Assembly (NCBI GenBank): GCA_031278845.1
Contig: JAITJQ010000078.1
Location: 1 to 54,676, forward strand
From: Puniceicoccales bacterium
Lineage (GTDB): Bacteria > Verrucomicrobiota > Verrucomicrobiia > Opitutales > LL51
Length of the DNA: 54,676 bases
Reading direction: 5' to 3'
The translations under genes were made by a program, and so were the position numbers. Below are positions 25,944-34,456 of the stretch, one piece after another. Each line of letters opens with the position of its first letter. Position 1 is the stretch's first letter. Under the pieces are notes generated by a model. The model was not told the DNA's origin. It saw only the letters and a program-made list of their open reading frames with translations, and searched no databases.

Positions 25944-26115
25944 TATTTTTCCACATCGAATATGGATGCTCTCTTTTCTCGATTATCGTTGGTTTAGATT
26001 GGCCGGTAGCTTGTTTTTTTTGATCTAATTCTTCGTTTGAGCCTGTTGCCAGAAGATTAGAAGATAATATTCCCATACTTCCTAAAACAACTGATTTTAA
26101 TAGTTTTGTATCCAT
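25936..26115 (-). CDS. Small exported protein, first of an overlapping pair
   Basis: 59 residues from the ATG at 26113-26115. The N-terminus MDTKLLKSVVLGSMGILSSN followed by LLATGSNEE is a clear signal peptide with a likely cut after LLA. The mature part is about 36 residues, hydrophilic, ending YSMWKNND. The TGA overlaps the ATG of the next small gene. A TTGACT box lies 37 bp upstream of the start. The pairing recalls small toxin/immunity or peptide cassettes, but nothing more can be said. Confidence 0.45.
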   Translation of the reverse strand: MDTKLLKSVVLGSMGILSSNLLATGSNEELDQKKQATGQSKPTIIEKREHPYSMWKNND

Positions 26116-26123
26116 TAAAGTGC

Positions 26124-26152
26124 CATATCGTATAATTTATTTCCCAAGTCAA
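26124..26152 (-). promoter_or_regulatory. Candidate promoter of the small gene pair
   Basis: TTGACT (26147-26152, reverse strand), 17-nt spacer and GATATG (26124-26129). The 11 bases GCTTGACTTGG are identical to those around the acpP -35 box. Confidence 0.3.
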
Positions 26153-26215
26153 GCTTTTTTTAGGTTAATATTTGAAATCATTATTCGGGGTCTAAGATTG
26201 GTTATCGGAGAGTAG

Positions 26216-26385
26216 GATAATGGCGGAAATACTCGAAGCCGAGGCGGGAAAAACTAGCAGTGCAAAAGTCGTTACGCCGACTGTCCGCGGATCCAGGGTT
26301 CAAGCAAAACGCAGCCTCAAAAAGCGTTGGAGCATCGCACAATCCCGTTACTTGCCGCGTTTGCACCTGACCTGCTCGCACTATG
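26216..26385 (-). pseudogene. Decayed duplicate of the MFS transporter 3' end
   Basis: About 165 bp are clearly homologous (roughly three quarters identical by eye) to the 3' part of the adjacent transporter gene (about 26440-26600). Shared strings include CAGTCGGCGTAACG and GTTTTGCT. In the transporter frame it reads ANAASNGIVRCSNAF then a stop, with several more stops, so it is a non-functional remnant. A frame open in another phase (26202-26411) is an artefact. Confidence 0.8.
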
Positions 26386-26400
26386 CTGAAATATTTTAAA

Positions 26401-27750
26401 TTATTTTTCAAAATCTAGAATGCATTTTCGGAGGGCAAGGGGACGTTGAAGATATTCAAAGCCGATAAGGGAAAAAACTAGTAATACAAAGGCCGTTACG
26501 CCGACTGCCCACGGACCCAAGTATTCGAGCAAAACGTAGCCCAAAAGGGGCGCAAGGGCATCGCGCAATCCCATAACCGCCGTGTTCGCGCTCATATATT
26601 CGCCAACTTTCTCTCTCGGTGCAATGTCGCTTACCCATAAACTCCAAAAAATAACACCGCCACTCCGGCCAATCCCTAAAAGTACACTCGCTAAACAAAT
26701 CATGCGGAGATCATGCGTTGCGAAAAATAGGGGGATACCGATTAGGAGACATATCGTTACACATTGGCGCATCGTGATGAGATTAACGTGGTCGTACAAT
26801 TTTCCCCAAAGCGGCCCACTGAGTACGCCCGCCAAAGGCTGAATAACCGCAAATATCGCTAAAATCGTCCCGTAGGAAAGATTAAGTCCGTGTTTGTGGT
26901 TCGCTAAGTACTCCACGCGCAACGGCAACGTCATCTGATTCGCAATCGCGATGAGAGAATAAAGGAATAGAATTGCCGCGAAAAGGCGATCCCTAGCAAT
27001 CCATTTGAAGTTATCCCAGAGCGGTGGGTATTGGGTTGCGACGACTTTTCGTGCTGGAATTTTTAGAAAACATATGGCACAAAATAAAGCCAATAAACTC
27101 GCCAAAAGTAATGCGTAGCAGAAATGATTCGGATTCTTATTCCAGAAACGTTCCATGCACTGCGCAAAAATAATCCCTCCTATTGGCATACACGCTAAGG
27201 CCGTTCCCACCTTAAATCCTCGACGCGCTTTGGGATAATTGTCGCAATAGATGTCGATCATTAGCGGAATCTGCTGCTTATCGCAAATCCGAGCTAGGGC
27301 CATAAGTGTAAAAAACATAACCCAAGAGGTCGCAAAGGCCGCACAACAAAACGCAATGCCCATCAGTGTAAAGTAGAGTGCCGAAACCTGCATGCTATTC
27401 CATCGCGAACGATTGGCAAGCTGCTGGGTAATTGGCGTAAAAATCATACCGATGAAACCGATTGAAGTCAATAGGGTCAGACTCACCTTGTAATTTACGG
27501 ATGCTCCTAAAGTTTGTATTGCCATTAATAATAGAGCGGTACCTAGTTCTTTATCCAAAGCTCCCTGAAAGACGTAGCGTAGGCAATCGAAAAACAATGT
27601 CTTTCGCTCCACCTTTGTATCGGAGTGAGCGCTTTCGGAACGCGAAGCGATACCAATCCTACCTACAGAAATACTATCAAAAATAGTTTCTTTGGAAACA
27701 GTTAGTGTATCCGATAAAATTTCATCTTGCCGTTGCATGACTTTTTCCAA
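26401..27750 (-). CDS. Major facilitator superfamily transporter
   Basis: 449 residues with about 12 hydrophobic segments after a 50-residue cytoplasmic N-terminus. Segments include LLTSIGFIGMIFTPITQQLA, the loop RSRWNSMQVSALYFTLMGIA, and SYGTILAIFAVIQPLAGVLS with GPLWGKLYDHVN resembling the inter-repeat MFS loop motif. Substrate unknown. Transcribed alone and divergent from accB, with a decayed copy of its 3' end just downstream. Confidence 0.8.
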   Translation of the reverse strand: MEKVMQRQDEILSDTLTVSKETIFDSISVGRIGIASRSESAHSDTKVERKTLFFDCLRYVFQGALDKELGTALLLMAIQTLGASVNYKVSLTLLTSIGFIGMIFTPITQQLANRSRWNSMQVSALYFTLMGIAFCCAAFATSWVMFFTLMALARICDKQQIPLMIDIYCDNYPKARRGFKVGTALACMPIGGIIFAQCMERFWNKNPNHFCYALLLASLLALFCAICFLKIPARKVVATQYPPLWDNFKWIARDRLFAAILFLYSLIAIANQMTLPLRVEYLANHKHGLNLSYGTILAIFAVIQPLAGVLSGPLWGKLYDHVNLITMRQCVTICLLIGIPLFFATHDLRMICLASVLLGIGRSGGVIFWSLWVSDIAPREKVGEYMSANTAVMGLRDALAPLLGYVLLEYLGPWAVGVTAFVLLVFSLIGFEYLQRPLALRKCILDFEK

Positions 27751-27816
27751 ATATTGGACTGATTCTGGGGAAAATTTTACTGAGTCAAGAAGTAGTTTTA
27801 GAGTCGGAGGAATATT

Positions 27817-28263
27817 TTGAATAAGGATGATATCGAAGATTTAATTGCGATCATGGATCGTTCAAACCTATCTGAAATCGAAATCGCAGATGGAAAAACA
27901 AAAATTGTCTTGCGTAAGAATAATTCTGTATTGGCACCGGCTCTACCCCAAGCCTATGCCATACAGCCCCATATTCCCACTGTTCCCATTGAAACCGATA
28001 TTCCTACGACGCCCGCGGAAAATTTTTATGTCATTAAATCGCCAATGGTCGGTACCTTTTATACTTCCCCTTCACCCGATAGCGACACTTTTGTGCGGGT
28101 TGGTTCGAGAATTGAAAAGGATTCTCCCATTTGTATCCTCGAAGCGATGAAGGTGATGAACGAAATCCAAGCCGATATTTCAGGGATTGTTCGCGAAATA
28201 TTGGTACGAAATGGTCAGCCGGTCGAATTCAGTCAACCGCTATTCAAAATAGAGATTAGTTAG
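27817..28263 (+). CDS. accB: Biotin carboxyl carrier protein of acetyl-CoA carboxylase
   Basis: 148 residues. The C-terminal biotinyl domain has SPMVGTFYTSPSPDSDTFV and the biotin lysine in ILEAMKVMNEI. It carries carboxyl-biotin between AccC and the carboxyltransferase. The start is a TTG at 27817: a strong GTCGGAGG lies 6 bases upstream, and no ATG fits the family N-terminus (MNKDDIEDLIAIMDRSNLSE). The accB stop directly abuts the accC ATG. Confidence 0.93.
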   Translation: MNKDDIEDLIAIMDRSNLSEIEIADGKTKIVLRKNNSVLAPALPQAYAIQPHIPTVPIETDIPTTPAENFYVIKSPMVGTFYTSPSPDSDTFVRVGSRIEKDSPICILEAMKVMNEIQADISGIVREILVRNGQPVEFSQPLFKIEIS

Positions 28264-29619
28264 ATGTTTGATAAAATTTTAATTGCTAATCGGGGAGAAA
28301 TTGCCCTACGTATCATCCGAACATGCCGTGAGTTGGGCGTAAAAACGTTGGCGATTTATTCGGAGGCCGATGAACAGTCGCTACACGTACAGTTAGCCGA
28401 TGAGGCGATTTGTATCGGTGCGGCTCCGGTCCCGGAGAGCTATTTGCGGGCGGATCGCATTTTTAGTGCGGCGGAGTTGGGCAATGTAGATGCCATCCAC
28501 CCGGGCTATGGCTTTTTGTCGGAGAATCCGATATTCGCAGAGCAATGTTCGGATTGTAAAATTAACTTTATCGGCCCCCGCCCCGAAGTGATTCGCCAGA
28601 TGGGCAATAAAGCCTGCGCTAAAGATATGGCAAAAAAGGCAAAGGTTCCCATTGTTCCCGGTAGCGAGGGAGTAATCGACAATGAAAATGAAGCTCTGAA
28701 AATTGCGGAATCGATCGGTTTCCCTATTATTATTAAGGCGGTGGCGGGTGGTGGTGGCAAAGGGATGCGTTTGGTCCACAATTCGGTTTCCTTTAGCAAG
28801 GAATTTAATGTTGCTCGGGTGGAAGCGGAGAAAAATTTCGGCAATGGAGCCGTTTATATTGAGAAATTCGTCGAGGATCCACGGCACATCGAAATCCAAA
28901 TCATTGGCGATAAACAGGGGAAGATTTTACATTTAGGCGAGCGGGATTGTTCGGTTCAGCGGCGGTACCAGAAGATCATCGAAGAGGCGCCGTCGGGATT
29001 TCTTGACGCGAGTTTGCGAGCTAAAATGGGCGATGCTGCCGTACGTTTAGCGAAGCAATGCGGCTATGAAAATGCGGGAACGATTGAGTTTTTAGTCGAT
29101 AGGCAGGGCAATTTCTACTTCATGGAAATGAATACACGCATTCAGGTGGAGCACGGCGTAACCGAAGAGGCGACGGGAATCGATTTGATCGACTTGCAGT
29201 TGCGCATTGCTGCCGGCGAAAAAATTCCTTTTGACCAGAAAAATATAAAATTTGTGAAGCATGCCATAGAATGTCGCATCAATGCGGAAGATCCGGAACG
29301 TAACTTTGCTCCTTGCCCTGGCGAAATTACACTGTACTACGCGCCGGGGGGTAATGGGATTCGCGTGGATAGTCACGTTTACGGAGGCTATCGGATTCCG
29401 CAGTATTACGATAGCATGATTGGGAAATTGATTGCGACAGGTAATGTGCGGGAGATTGCAATTAATCGGATGAGTCGGGCGCTTGGGGAATATATTATCC
29501 GGGGCATTTCGACGACCATACCGTTTGCGAAGGCGATTATGTCCGATGTCGATTTCCGTGCGGGCAACGTAACGACGAAATTTATTGAGGAATTTATGAA
29601 ACGCAATAGTCACGGGTAA
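28264..29619 (+). CDS. accC: Biotin carboxylase subunit of acetyl-CoA carboxylase
   Basis: 451 residues. It carboxylates the biotin of AccB using ATP and bicarbonate. The N-terminal domain opens FDKILIANRGEIALRIIRTC. The ATP-grasp loop is KAVAGGGGKGMRLV (about residue 157), and the active-site segment FMEMNTRIQVEHGVTEEATG is intact. It follows accB without a gap. The carboxyltransferase genes accA and accD are not in the window. Confidence 0.96.
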   Translation: MFDKILIANRGEIALRIIRTCRELGVKTLAIYSEADEQSLHVQLADEAICIGAAPVPESYLRADRIFSAAELGNVDAIHPGYGFLSENPIFAEQCSDCKINFIGPRPEVIRQMGNKACAKDMAKKAKVPIVPGSEGVIDNENEALKIAESIGFPIIIKAVAGGGGKGMRLVHNSVSFSKEFNVARVEAEKNFGNGAVYIEKFVEDPRHIEIQIIGDKQGKILHLGERDCSVQRRYQKIIEEAPSGFLDASLRAKMGDAAVRLAKQCGYENAGTIEFLVDRQGNFYFMEMNTRIQVEHGVTEEATGIDLIDLQLRIAAGEKIPFDQKNIKFVKHAIECRINAEDPERNFAPCPGEITLYYAPGGNGIRVDSHVYGGYRIPQYYDSMIGKLIATGNVREIAINRMSRALGEYIIRGISTTIPFAKAIMSDVDFRAGNVTTKFIEEFMKRNSHG

Positions 29620-29733
29620 AGATTTGGGTTGGATTTGGGGGGATATTTTGATTGTTTACAACGGGAGATCCTTTATTTAATTTTTGTATTTTCTGTATCT
29701 TTTATTTTTTGTTGAGCAAGAGCTGCGCGGTTT

Positions 29734-29830
29734 TTTGGGGGCAAAAGCTGCGCGGTTTTACCGCGCAAGGCCTGGAGCGAAGCTCCAGGCCTTACAAGGA
29801 GCCTGCGGCTCCTTGGCTTTTGCCCCCAAA
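29734..29830. repeat. Cloverleaf palindromic element A
   Basis: Outer stem TTTGGGGGCAAAAGC (29734-29748) pairs perfectly with GCTTTTGCCCCCAAA (29816-29830). Inside are three perfect hairpins: TGCGCGGT/ACCGCGCA (29749-29767, loop TTT), AGGCCTGGAGC/GCTCCAGGCCT (29768-29792, loop GAA) and CAAGGAGCC/GGCTCCTTG (29795-29815, loop TGC). Only two bases between arms are unpaired, giving a four-way junction. AGCTGCGCGGTTTT also occurs as a direct repeat at 29721 and 29746. It lies between accC and lepA. Confidence 0.9.
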
Positions 29831-29850
29831 CGCGCCCCTTCGGGGCGCGT
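29830..29850. repeat. GC-rich hairpin flanking element A
   Basis: ACGCGCCCC (29830-29838), loop TTC, GGGGCGCGT (29842-29850). It directly abuts the cloverleaf and has the same 3-nt-loop style. No T run follows on the plus strand. Confidence 0.85.
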
Positions 29851-29857
29851 AACATTA

Positions 29858-29900
29858 ATTTAACATTGCAAGTCTCATTCCCTTGGATTTAACATTGCAA
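29858..29900 (+). repeat. Direct repeat ATTTAACATTGCAA ahead of lepA
   Basis: Copies at 29858-29871 and 29887-29900, both followed by AGTC or AAGTC, 29 bp apart and upstream of the lepA ATG. AACATTGCAAGTCT recurs at 44451 upstream of the tRNA nucleotidyltransferase gene. Role unknown; could be a regulator site or chance in AT-rich DNA. Confidence 0.5.
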
Positions 29901-29928
29901 AGTCCCTAGCCCTCCCAATGATTCACCT

Positions 29929-31731
29929 ATGAATTCGCTGGATAAGATCCGCAATTTTTGCATCATCGCCCACATCGACCACGGAAAGACGACCTTATCC
30001 GATCGTCTATTGGAGTTTACGAATACGGTTCAGAAGCGGAAGATGCAGGATCAGCTATTGGATTCGATGGATTTGGAGCGGGAGCGTGGGATTACGATCA
30101 AGTGTCATCCGGTTTCGATGAAGTTAAAGCGTCCCAATGGGGAAGAATTTTTGCTCAATTTGATTGATACGCCGGGGCACGTCGATTTTTCCTACGAAGT
30201 TTCGCGGAGCATCGCTGCCTGCGAAGGCGCACTCCTACTGATTGACGCATCCCAAGGTATCGAAGCGCAAACGGTGGCCAATGCGAATTTAGCCATTGGG
30301 CAAAAAATGGTCATCATTCCGGTGCTCAACAAAATCGATCTACAGAGTGCGCAGCCGGACGTGGTATTGACGCAATTGGAGGACATTTTAGCCATACCGC
30401 GGGAGGAGGCGATTCGGGCGAGTGCGAAGTCTGGGATTGGTATTGAAGAAATTTTAGAAGCGGTAGTAAAGCGCATTCCGCAGCCGCGTTGGGCGGATTA
30501 CCCGCAGACCCGCTGTCTCGTCTTCGATTCCGTATTCGACGCCTACCAGGGCGTGATCTGTTATATCCGTGTATTTTCGGGTACGGTCAGGACGGGCGAC
30601 GAACTGCTGCTCATGGGGACGGGGCAGCGTATGCAGGTTAAGGATGTGGGTATTTTTTCGCCGCAGATGGTTTCGGCGGGCATACTTGAAGCGGGGCAGG
30701 TCGGGTTTATTGTGACGAATATTAAGAATGTGGCGGAGATCAAAATCGGCGACACGATTACCCATTTTGCCGATCTGGCGAAGGAAATGTTACCGGGGTA
30801 CAAGGAGGTGCGGCCCATGGTTTTCAGTGGCATTTATCCCATTGACACGCCGGATTATGAGAAATTAAAGGCGGCATTGGCGCGCTTGCAGCTAAACGAT
30901 TCGGCTTTGGTCTACCAATCGGAGAACTCGACGGCACTGGGCTTTGGCTTTCGCTGTGGATTTTTAGGGCTATTGCACATGGAAATTGTACAGGAGCGCA
31001 TCCGCCGGGAGTACGATCTGGACGTTATTTCCACCTATCCGAGCGTGGTATATAAGGTGATGAAGACCGATGGCATCGAATTACTGGTCGACAATCCGCT
31101 TCATTTACCGGAGCCTTCCTCCATCGATCACATTCAGGAGCCGATGATCCGGGCGATGATTCATATTCCCAACGGCTCCATTGGCGATATGTTGATGTTA
31201 ATTTCCGAGAAGCGGGGGACATGTCTGCGGACGGACACGGTGGATCAGAGTCGGGTCATGCTCTGCTGCGAGTTGCCATTGAACGAAGTTTTAGTGGATT
31301 TCAACGACCGCCTGAAGAGTATCACCAAGGGGTATGGGTCGATGGACTACGAATTGGACGAGTATAGGACATCGAATTTGGTGCGGATGGATTTACTGGT
31401 AAACGGCGAGGCGATCGATGCTTTTTCATCGATTGTACACCGGGACAAGGCGGTAGCCAAGGGGCGAGAATTATGTCAAAAGCTGAAAGAGATTTTACCG
31501 CGACAGCTTTTTGCCATAGCGATTCAAGCGGCCATAGGGAGTACGATTATAGCGCGGGAAACGTTAAGTGCGTTGCGGAAGGACGTGACGGCGAAGTGTT
31601 ACGGCGGAGATATTACGCGAAAGCGGAAGCTCCTTGAGAAGCAAAAGGAGGGTAAAAAGAAGATGAAACAAATCGGTAAAATATCGATCCCCCAGGATGC
31701 CTTTATCAAAATTTTAAAATCTTCCACCTAA
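29929..31731 (+). CDS. lepA: Elongation factor 4 (ribosome back-translocase)
   Basis: 600 residues, the standard length. The GTPase motifs are AHIDHGKTTLSDRLLE (G1, about residue 13), RGITIK (G2), DTPGHVDFSYEV (G3, about 81) and NKIDLQ (G4). The specific C-terminal domain ends with GDITRKRKLLEKQKEGKKKM. EF-4 binds stalled ribosomes. Transcribed alone between element A and a good terminator. Confidence 0.97.
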   Translation: MNSLDKIRNFCIIAHIDHGKTTLSDRLLEFTNTVQKRKMQDQLLDSMDLERERGITIKCHPVSMKLKRPNGEEFLLNLIDTPGHVDFSYEVSRSIAACEGALLLIDASQGIEAQTVANANLAIGQKMVIIPVLNKIDLQSAQPDVVLTQLEDILAIPREEAIRASAKSGIGIEEILEAVVKRIPQPRWADYPQTRCLVFDSVFDAYQGVICYIRVFSGTVRTGDELLLMGTGQRMQVKDVGIFSPQMVSAGILEAGQVGFIVTNIKNVAEIKIGDTITHFADLAKEMLPGYKEVRPMVFSGIYPIDTPDYEKLKAALARLQLNDSALVYQSENSTALGFGFRCGFLGLLHMEIVQERIRREYDLDVISTYPSVVYKVMKTDGIELLVDNPLHLPEPSSIDHIQEPMIRAMIHIPNGSIGDMLMLISEKRGTCLRTDTVDQSRVMLCCELPLNEVLVDFNDRLKSITKGYGSMDYELDEYRTSNLVRMDLLVNGEAIDAFSSIVHRDKAVAKGRELCQKLKEILPRQLFAIAIQAAIGSTIIARETLSALRKDVTAKCYGGDITRKRKLLEKQKEGKKKMKQIGKISIPQDAFIKILKSST

Positions 31732-31738
31732 ACCTAGA

Positions 31739-31767
31739 AGGTCGGCAATAAATTTCCCGGCCTTTTT
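31739..31767 (+). terminator. Rho-independent terminator of lepA
   Basis: AGGTCGG (31739-31745) pairs with CCGGCCT (31757-31763), one G-T pair, then a run of five T. It begins 7 bases after the lepA stop. Confidence 0.8.
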
Positions 31768-31778
31768 CGATTACCCTT

Positions 31779-33404
31779 TTAATGTTGTTCTTCGCTTAAG
31801 AGCTCTTTTCCGCAGTCGGTATCTTTGAATTTTATTTGTTTTTTTTCACCGTTATCGAATTGTAAAAATATTAACTCTGCTGAATATTGTTTTACTATTT
31901 CATCTTGATTAAAAATCTTTAAATTTTGTGTACCTTCATTGGGATTACCTTTTCCGATTGACAGTATGTCGTTAAGCATGTTTCTGAAGGCTTGCAATTG
32001 TTCATTGGGGATATTTTTGTCCATTTTTACATTTTGTATGCGATGGGGGCTATGGGCTGCTCCCGCGTAGGCGAAAGTCCTCCAATTTTCAAATCCGATC
32101 ACCTTGAATAGCCAGGCAACGGTTCCGTTTTGGGTTGTTGGAGCTGTATTATAATCTTTTAGGCCAACGAATAGAAATATAGGAATTGTGAGTCGGCTAA
32201 AGATGTTTCGCAATTCCTCCCGACTCATGCCACTTGTAATCGAAAAAGGATTAACATATTTATAAACATATTCTGCTTCTTGGCCTTGGAATTTTTTAAT
32301 GGGAGTGGAGCAGTTAATTGTTTCAGGTATATCGTTAGGGGCTGCGTATCTAAAGGCAAAGTGATTAAATGAGTCGAATATTTTGGGCTCACTGATTGAA
32401 CTATATCCCCAGGATTCGTTGATATAGGGTGATGCTAATCCGACGCCGAGTTTAAAATTATCGTTAAGGAAAGTATATTCATTGGCGATCATTTGGGACA
32501 TAATATGGCCACCGTTGCTATGGCCGATAAAAGCCATTTTAGTATTATCGATATAATCCAATTTTTTAATTTCTTCGATTTGGTCTTTAATTTGTTGCCG
32601 GATATTAACGTTGCCATCTTTTCCTCGTATCGTAATGGTAGCGAAGGCTACGCCGTTTTGTACCAAATAACGGGCTAGGGGTTGGAGACCGAAGGTAAAA
32701 TTATATAGTGAACTTAGGAAATCATTGAAGGAAATATCGAGTTGATTGGGGTCAGAGTAGTGGCAGTTATCCTTAGCTCCGAAGCTGCCGCCATGTAGCC
32801 AAAAAATGCAAGGATAAGGAGGTGTTGTTCCGCGATCGGATTGGGGAGAATATATATAACAGGTAATATTTTCACCATCCGTAGACAGTGTAATTTTTTC
32901 AAGTTTTATGGAATCGACATTTTCCAATTTGAATTTGCTGAAAGCTTCTTGAAAACTTTCCCATGTGTTTGAAAACTTACTAATTTTCGCCGTATGTTTA
33001 ATCTGTTGTATCAACCTTAAAATATTTTCATTCACAGTATCAATATTTTTTTGGCATATTGTTAATTGTTGCTGTATTTTAGTTTTCTCCTCATCTGTAA
33101 TGGAATCTGAAGCAAGTTTTTGGTTTAAAGCGTCATATCTTTTTTGTACATTATTGCACCATCCTTGTTGCTGGGAATAGATTCTTAAATCTTGAACAAG
33201 ATTTTCAATCAATTGGCTGAATCTGGCCGCTTGATCCAGAGTTTGACATGTTTTTACATCGTCAACCTTGCGGTTATCGATGTAAATTTCAGGAAACGAT
33301 TTCCTTTGCGGCGAAGCACTGTGCAGTTTCAATATACTAACTTGAATAATATTCAGTAATAATAAACTTGCAATGTATATTTTTGATTTATATTTGGTAT
33401 ACAT
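31779..33404 (-). CDS. Exported alpha/beta-hydrolase (esterase/lipase-like)
   Basis: 541 residues from the ATG at 33402-33404. An earlier in-frame ATG (33431) lies within the apparent promoter, so the internal start is preferred. N-terminus: MYTKYKSKIYIASLLLLNII, a signal or anchor helix. Residues about 60-150 form a coiled coil (NQKLASDSITDEEKTKIQQQ). The hydrolase domain has the oxyanion motif HGGSFG (about 205), nucleophile elbow GHSNGG (about 296), an acid in GLKDYNTAP (about 416) and the histidine in AGAAHSPHR (about 450). Substrate unknown; a secreted esterase or peptidase acting on host material is possible. Confidence 0.72.
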   Translation of the reverse strand: MYTKYKSKIYIASLLLLNIIQVSILKLHSASPQRKSFPEIYIDNRKVDDVKTCQTLDQAARFSQLIENLVQDLRIYSQQQGWCNNVQKRYDALNQKLASDSITDEEKTKIQQQLTICQKNIDTVNENILRLIQQIKHTAKISKFSNTWESFQEAFSKFKLENVDSIKLEKITLSTDGENITCYIYSPQSDRGTTPPYPCIFWLHGGSFGAKDNCHYSDPNQLDISFNDFLSSLYNFTFGLQPLARYLVQNGVAFATITIRGKDGNVNIRQQIKDQIEEIKKLDYIDNTKMAFIGHSNGGHIMSQMIANEYTFLNDNFKLGVGLASPYINESWGYSSISEPKIFDSFNHFAFRYAAPNDIPETINCSTPIKKFQGQEAEYVYKYVNPFSITSGMSREELRNIFSRLTIPIFLFVGLKDYNTAPTTQNGTVAWLFKVIGFENWRTFAYAGAAHSPHRIQNVKMDKNIPNEQLQAFRNMLNDILSIGKGNPNEGTQNLKIFNQDEIVKQYSAELIFLQFDNGEKKQIKFKDTDCGKELLSEEQH

Positions 33405-33411
33405 AGTGAAT

Positions 33412-33442
33412 ATTATATTATAGATTACCATTTACACGTCAA
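33412..33442 (-). promoter_or_regulatory. Candidate promoter of the esterase gene
   Basis: Reverse strand: TTGACG (33437-33442), then overlapping TATAAT (33417-33422, 14-nt spacer) and TAATAT (33415-33420, 16-nt spacer). The predicted leader before the ATG at 33404 is very short. Confidence 0.5.
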
Positions 33443-33670
33443 TACCGTAAAAATATATTTTAAATATTTGCTGGAGGTATTGTTATTAAATTTGACATTT
33501 TTTTTATTCCACTTACACTCAAAGTACCGTAGGTATTTTTTAGCGAATCGTAACCGTACTGATTGCCATATCGGTTAGTATTTCCGAAGTATTTTTGTTA
33601 AGATTTTGAAGTCTTCGGCCTAAAAAAATCAGATCTTGAATTTTTTCCGGTTTCGCGCATAGTGAAGGTG

Positions 33671-34456
33671 ATGAGAGTTCTCTTGACGAATGACGACAGT
33701 ATCCATTCTGCTGCGCTGCAGCGCCTGGTTCGTGCGCTAATTGAAAAAAAATGGGAAGTCTATGTTTCCGCACCGGCTATGGAACAGAGTGGCGTTGGTC
33801 GGGCATGTAGCCTAACCCATAGCATTTCCGTTGCGCCGTTCGAAGGGCTAGGGTGTACGGCCTGGGCGGTTAACGGTACGCCACTGGATTGCGTCAATTT
33901 AGCGCTTTCCTACTGGCTGGAGGGGAAGCGTCCCGATCTCGTTGTTTCCGGTATCAATTGGGGCGTCAATACGTCCGTTCCGATGATTTTTAGTTCCGGT
34001 ACGGTGGGTGGAGCGATTGAGGGAGTTGCCTTTGGGATTCCTTCCATTGCCGTTTCTCAGTGTTTACCGGATCAGGATAAGCAATATATTCAAAAGAAAA
34101 TTGATTTTCTCGCCCATGAAGGCCTCATGAAAAGTATCGATGCGGCCGTTGAAAAAACGGTACAATATGCGGAAACGATTGCCAAAACTTCGGATAATGT
34201 GGTCCATAATATCAATTTCCCCTATCCGACGACTGCTGGAATGGTCGAAGAAATGACGACGCTGAGTAACATTATGCACGGAAAGGACGCCAACTATCCG
34301 GTATACTGTGCGCTCTATGAGAAGCGGGGTGATGGGTATCATTTTGCCATTGAGCAGGATTTATCGATTCCACCGCCTCCGGGTTCCGATATTTACGCGC
34401 TTCTTCAGGGGAAAATCAGCCATAGTATTATCGATCTGCGTCGGTTGTGTTCCTAG
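33671..34456 (+). CDS. surE: 5'/3'-nucleotidase SurE
   Basis: 261 residues from the ATG at 33671, chosen because MRVLLTNDDSIHS is the family start; a GTG 9 bases earlier is possible. SurE is a metal-dependent survival phosphatase. The metal site NDD is intact, with VNGTPLDCVNLAL, SGINWGVNTSV and SSGTVGGAIEG. Upstream, a TTGACA (33492) lies too far for a simple promoter. No partner gene such as pcm is adjacent. Confidence 0.93.
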   Translation: MRVLLTNDDSIHSAALQRLVRALIEKKWEVYVSAPAMEQSGVGRACSLTHSISVAPFEGLGCTAWAVNGTPLDCVNLALSYWLEGKRPDLVVSGINWGVNTSVPMIFSSGTVGGAIEGVAFGIPSIAVSQCLPDQDKQYIQKKIDFLAHEGLMKSIDAAVEKTVQYAETIAKTSDNVVHNINFPYPTTAGMVEEMTTLSNIMHGKDANYPVYCALYEKRGDGYHFAIEQDLSIPPPPGSDIYALLQGKISHSIIDLRRLCS

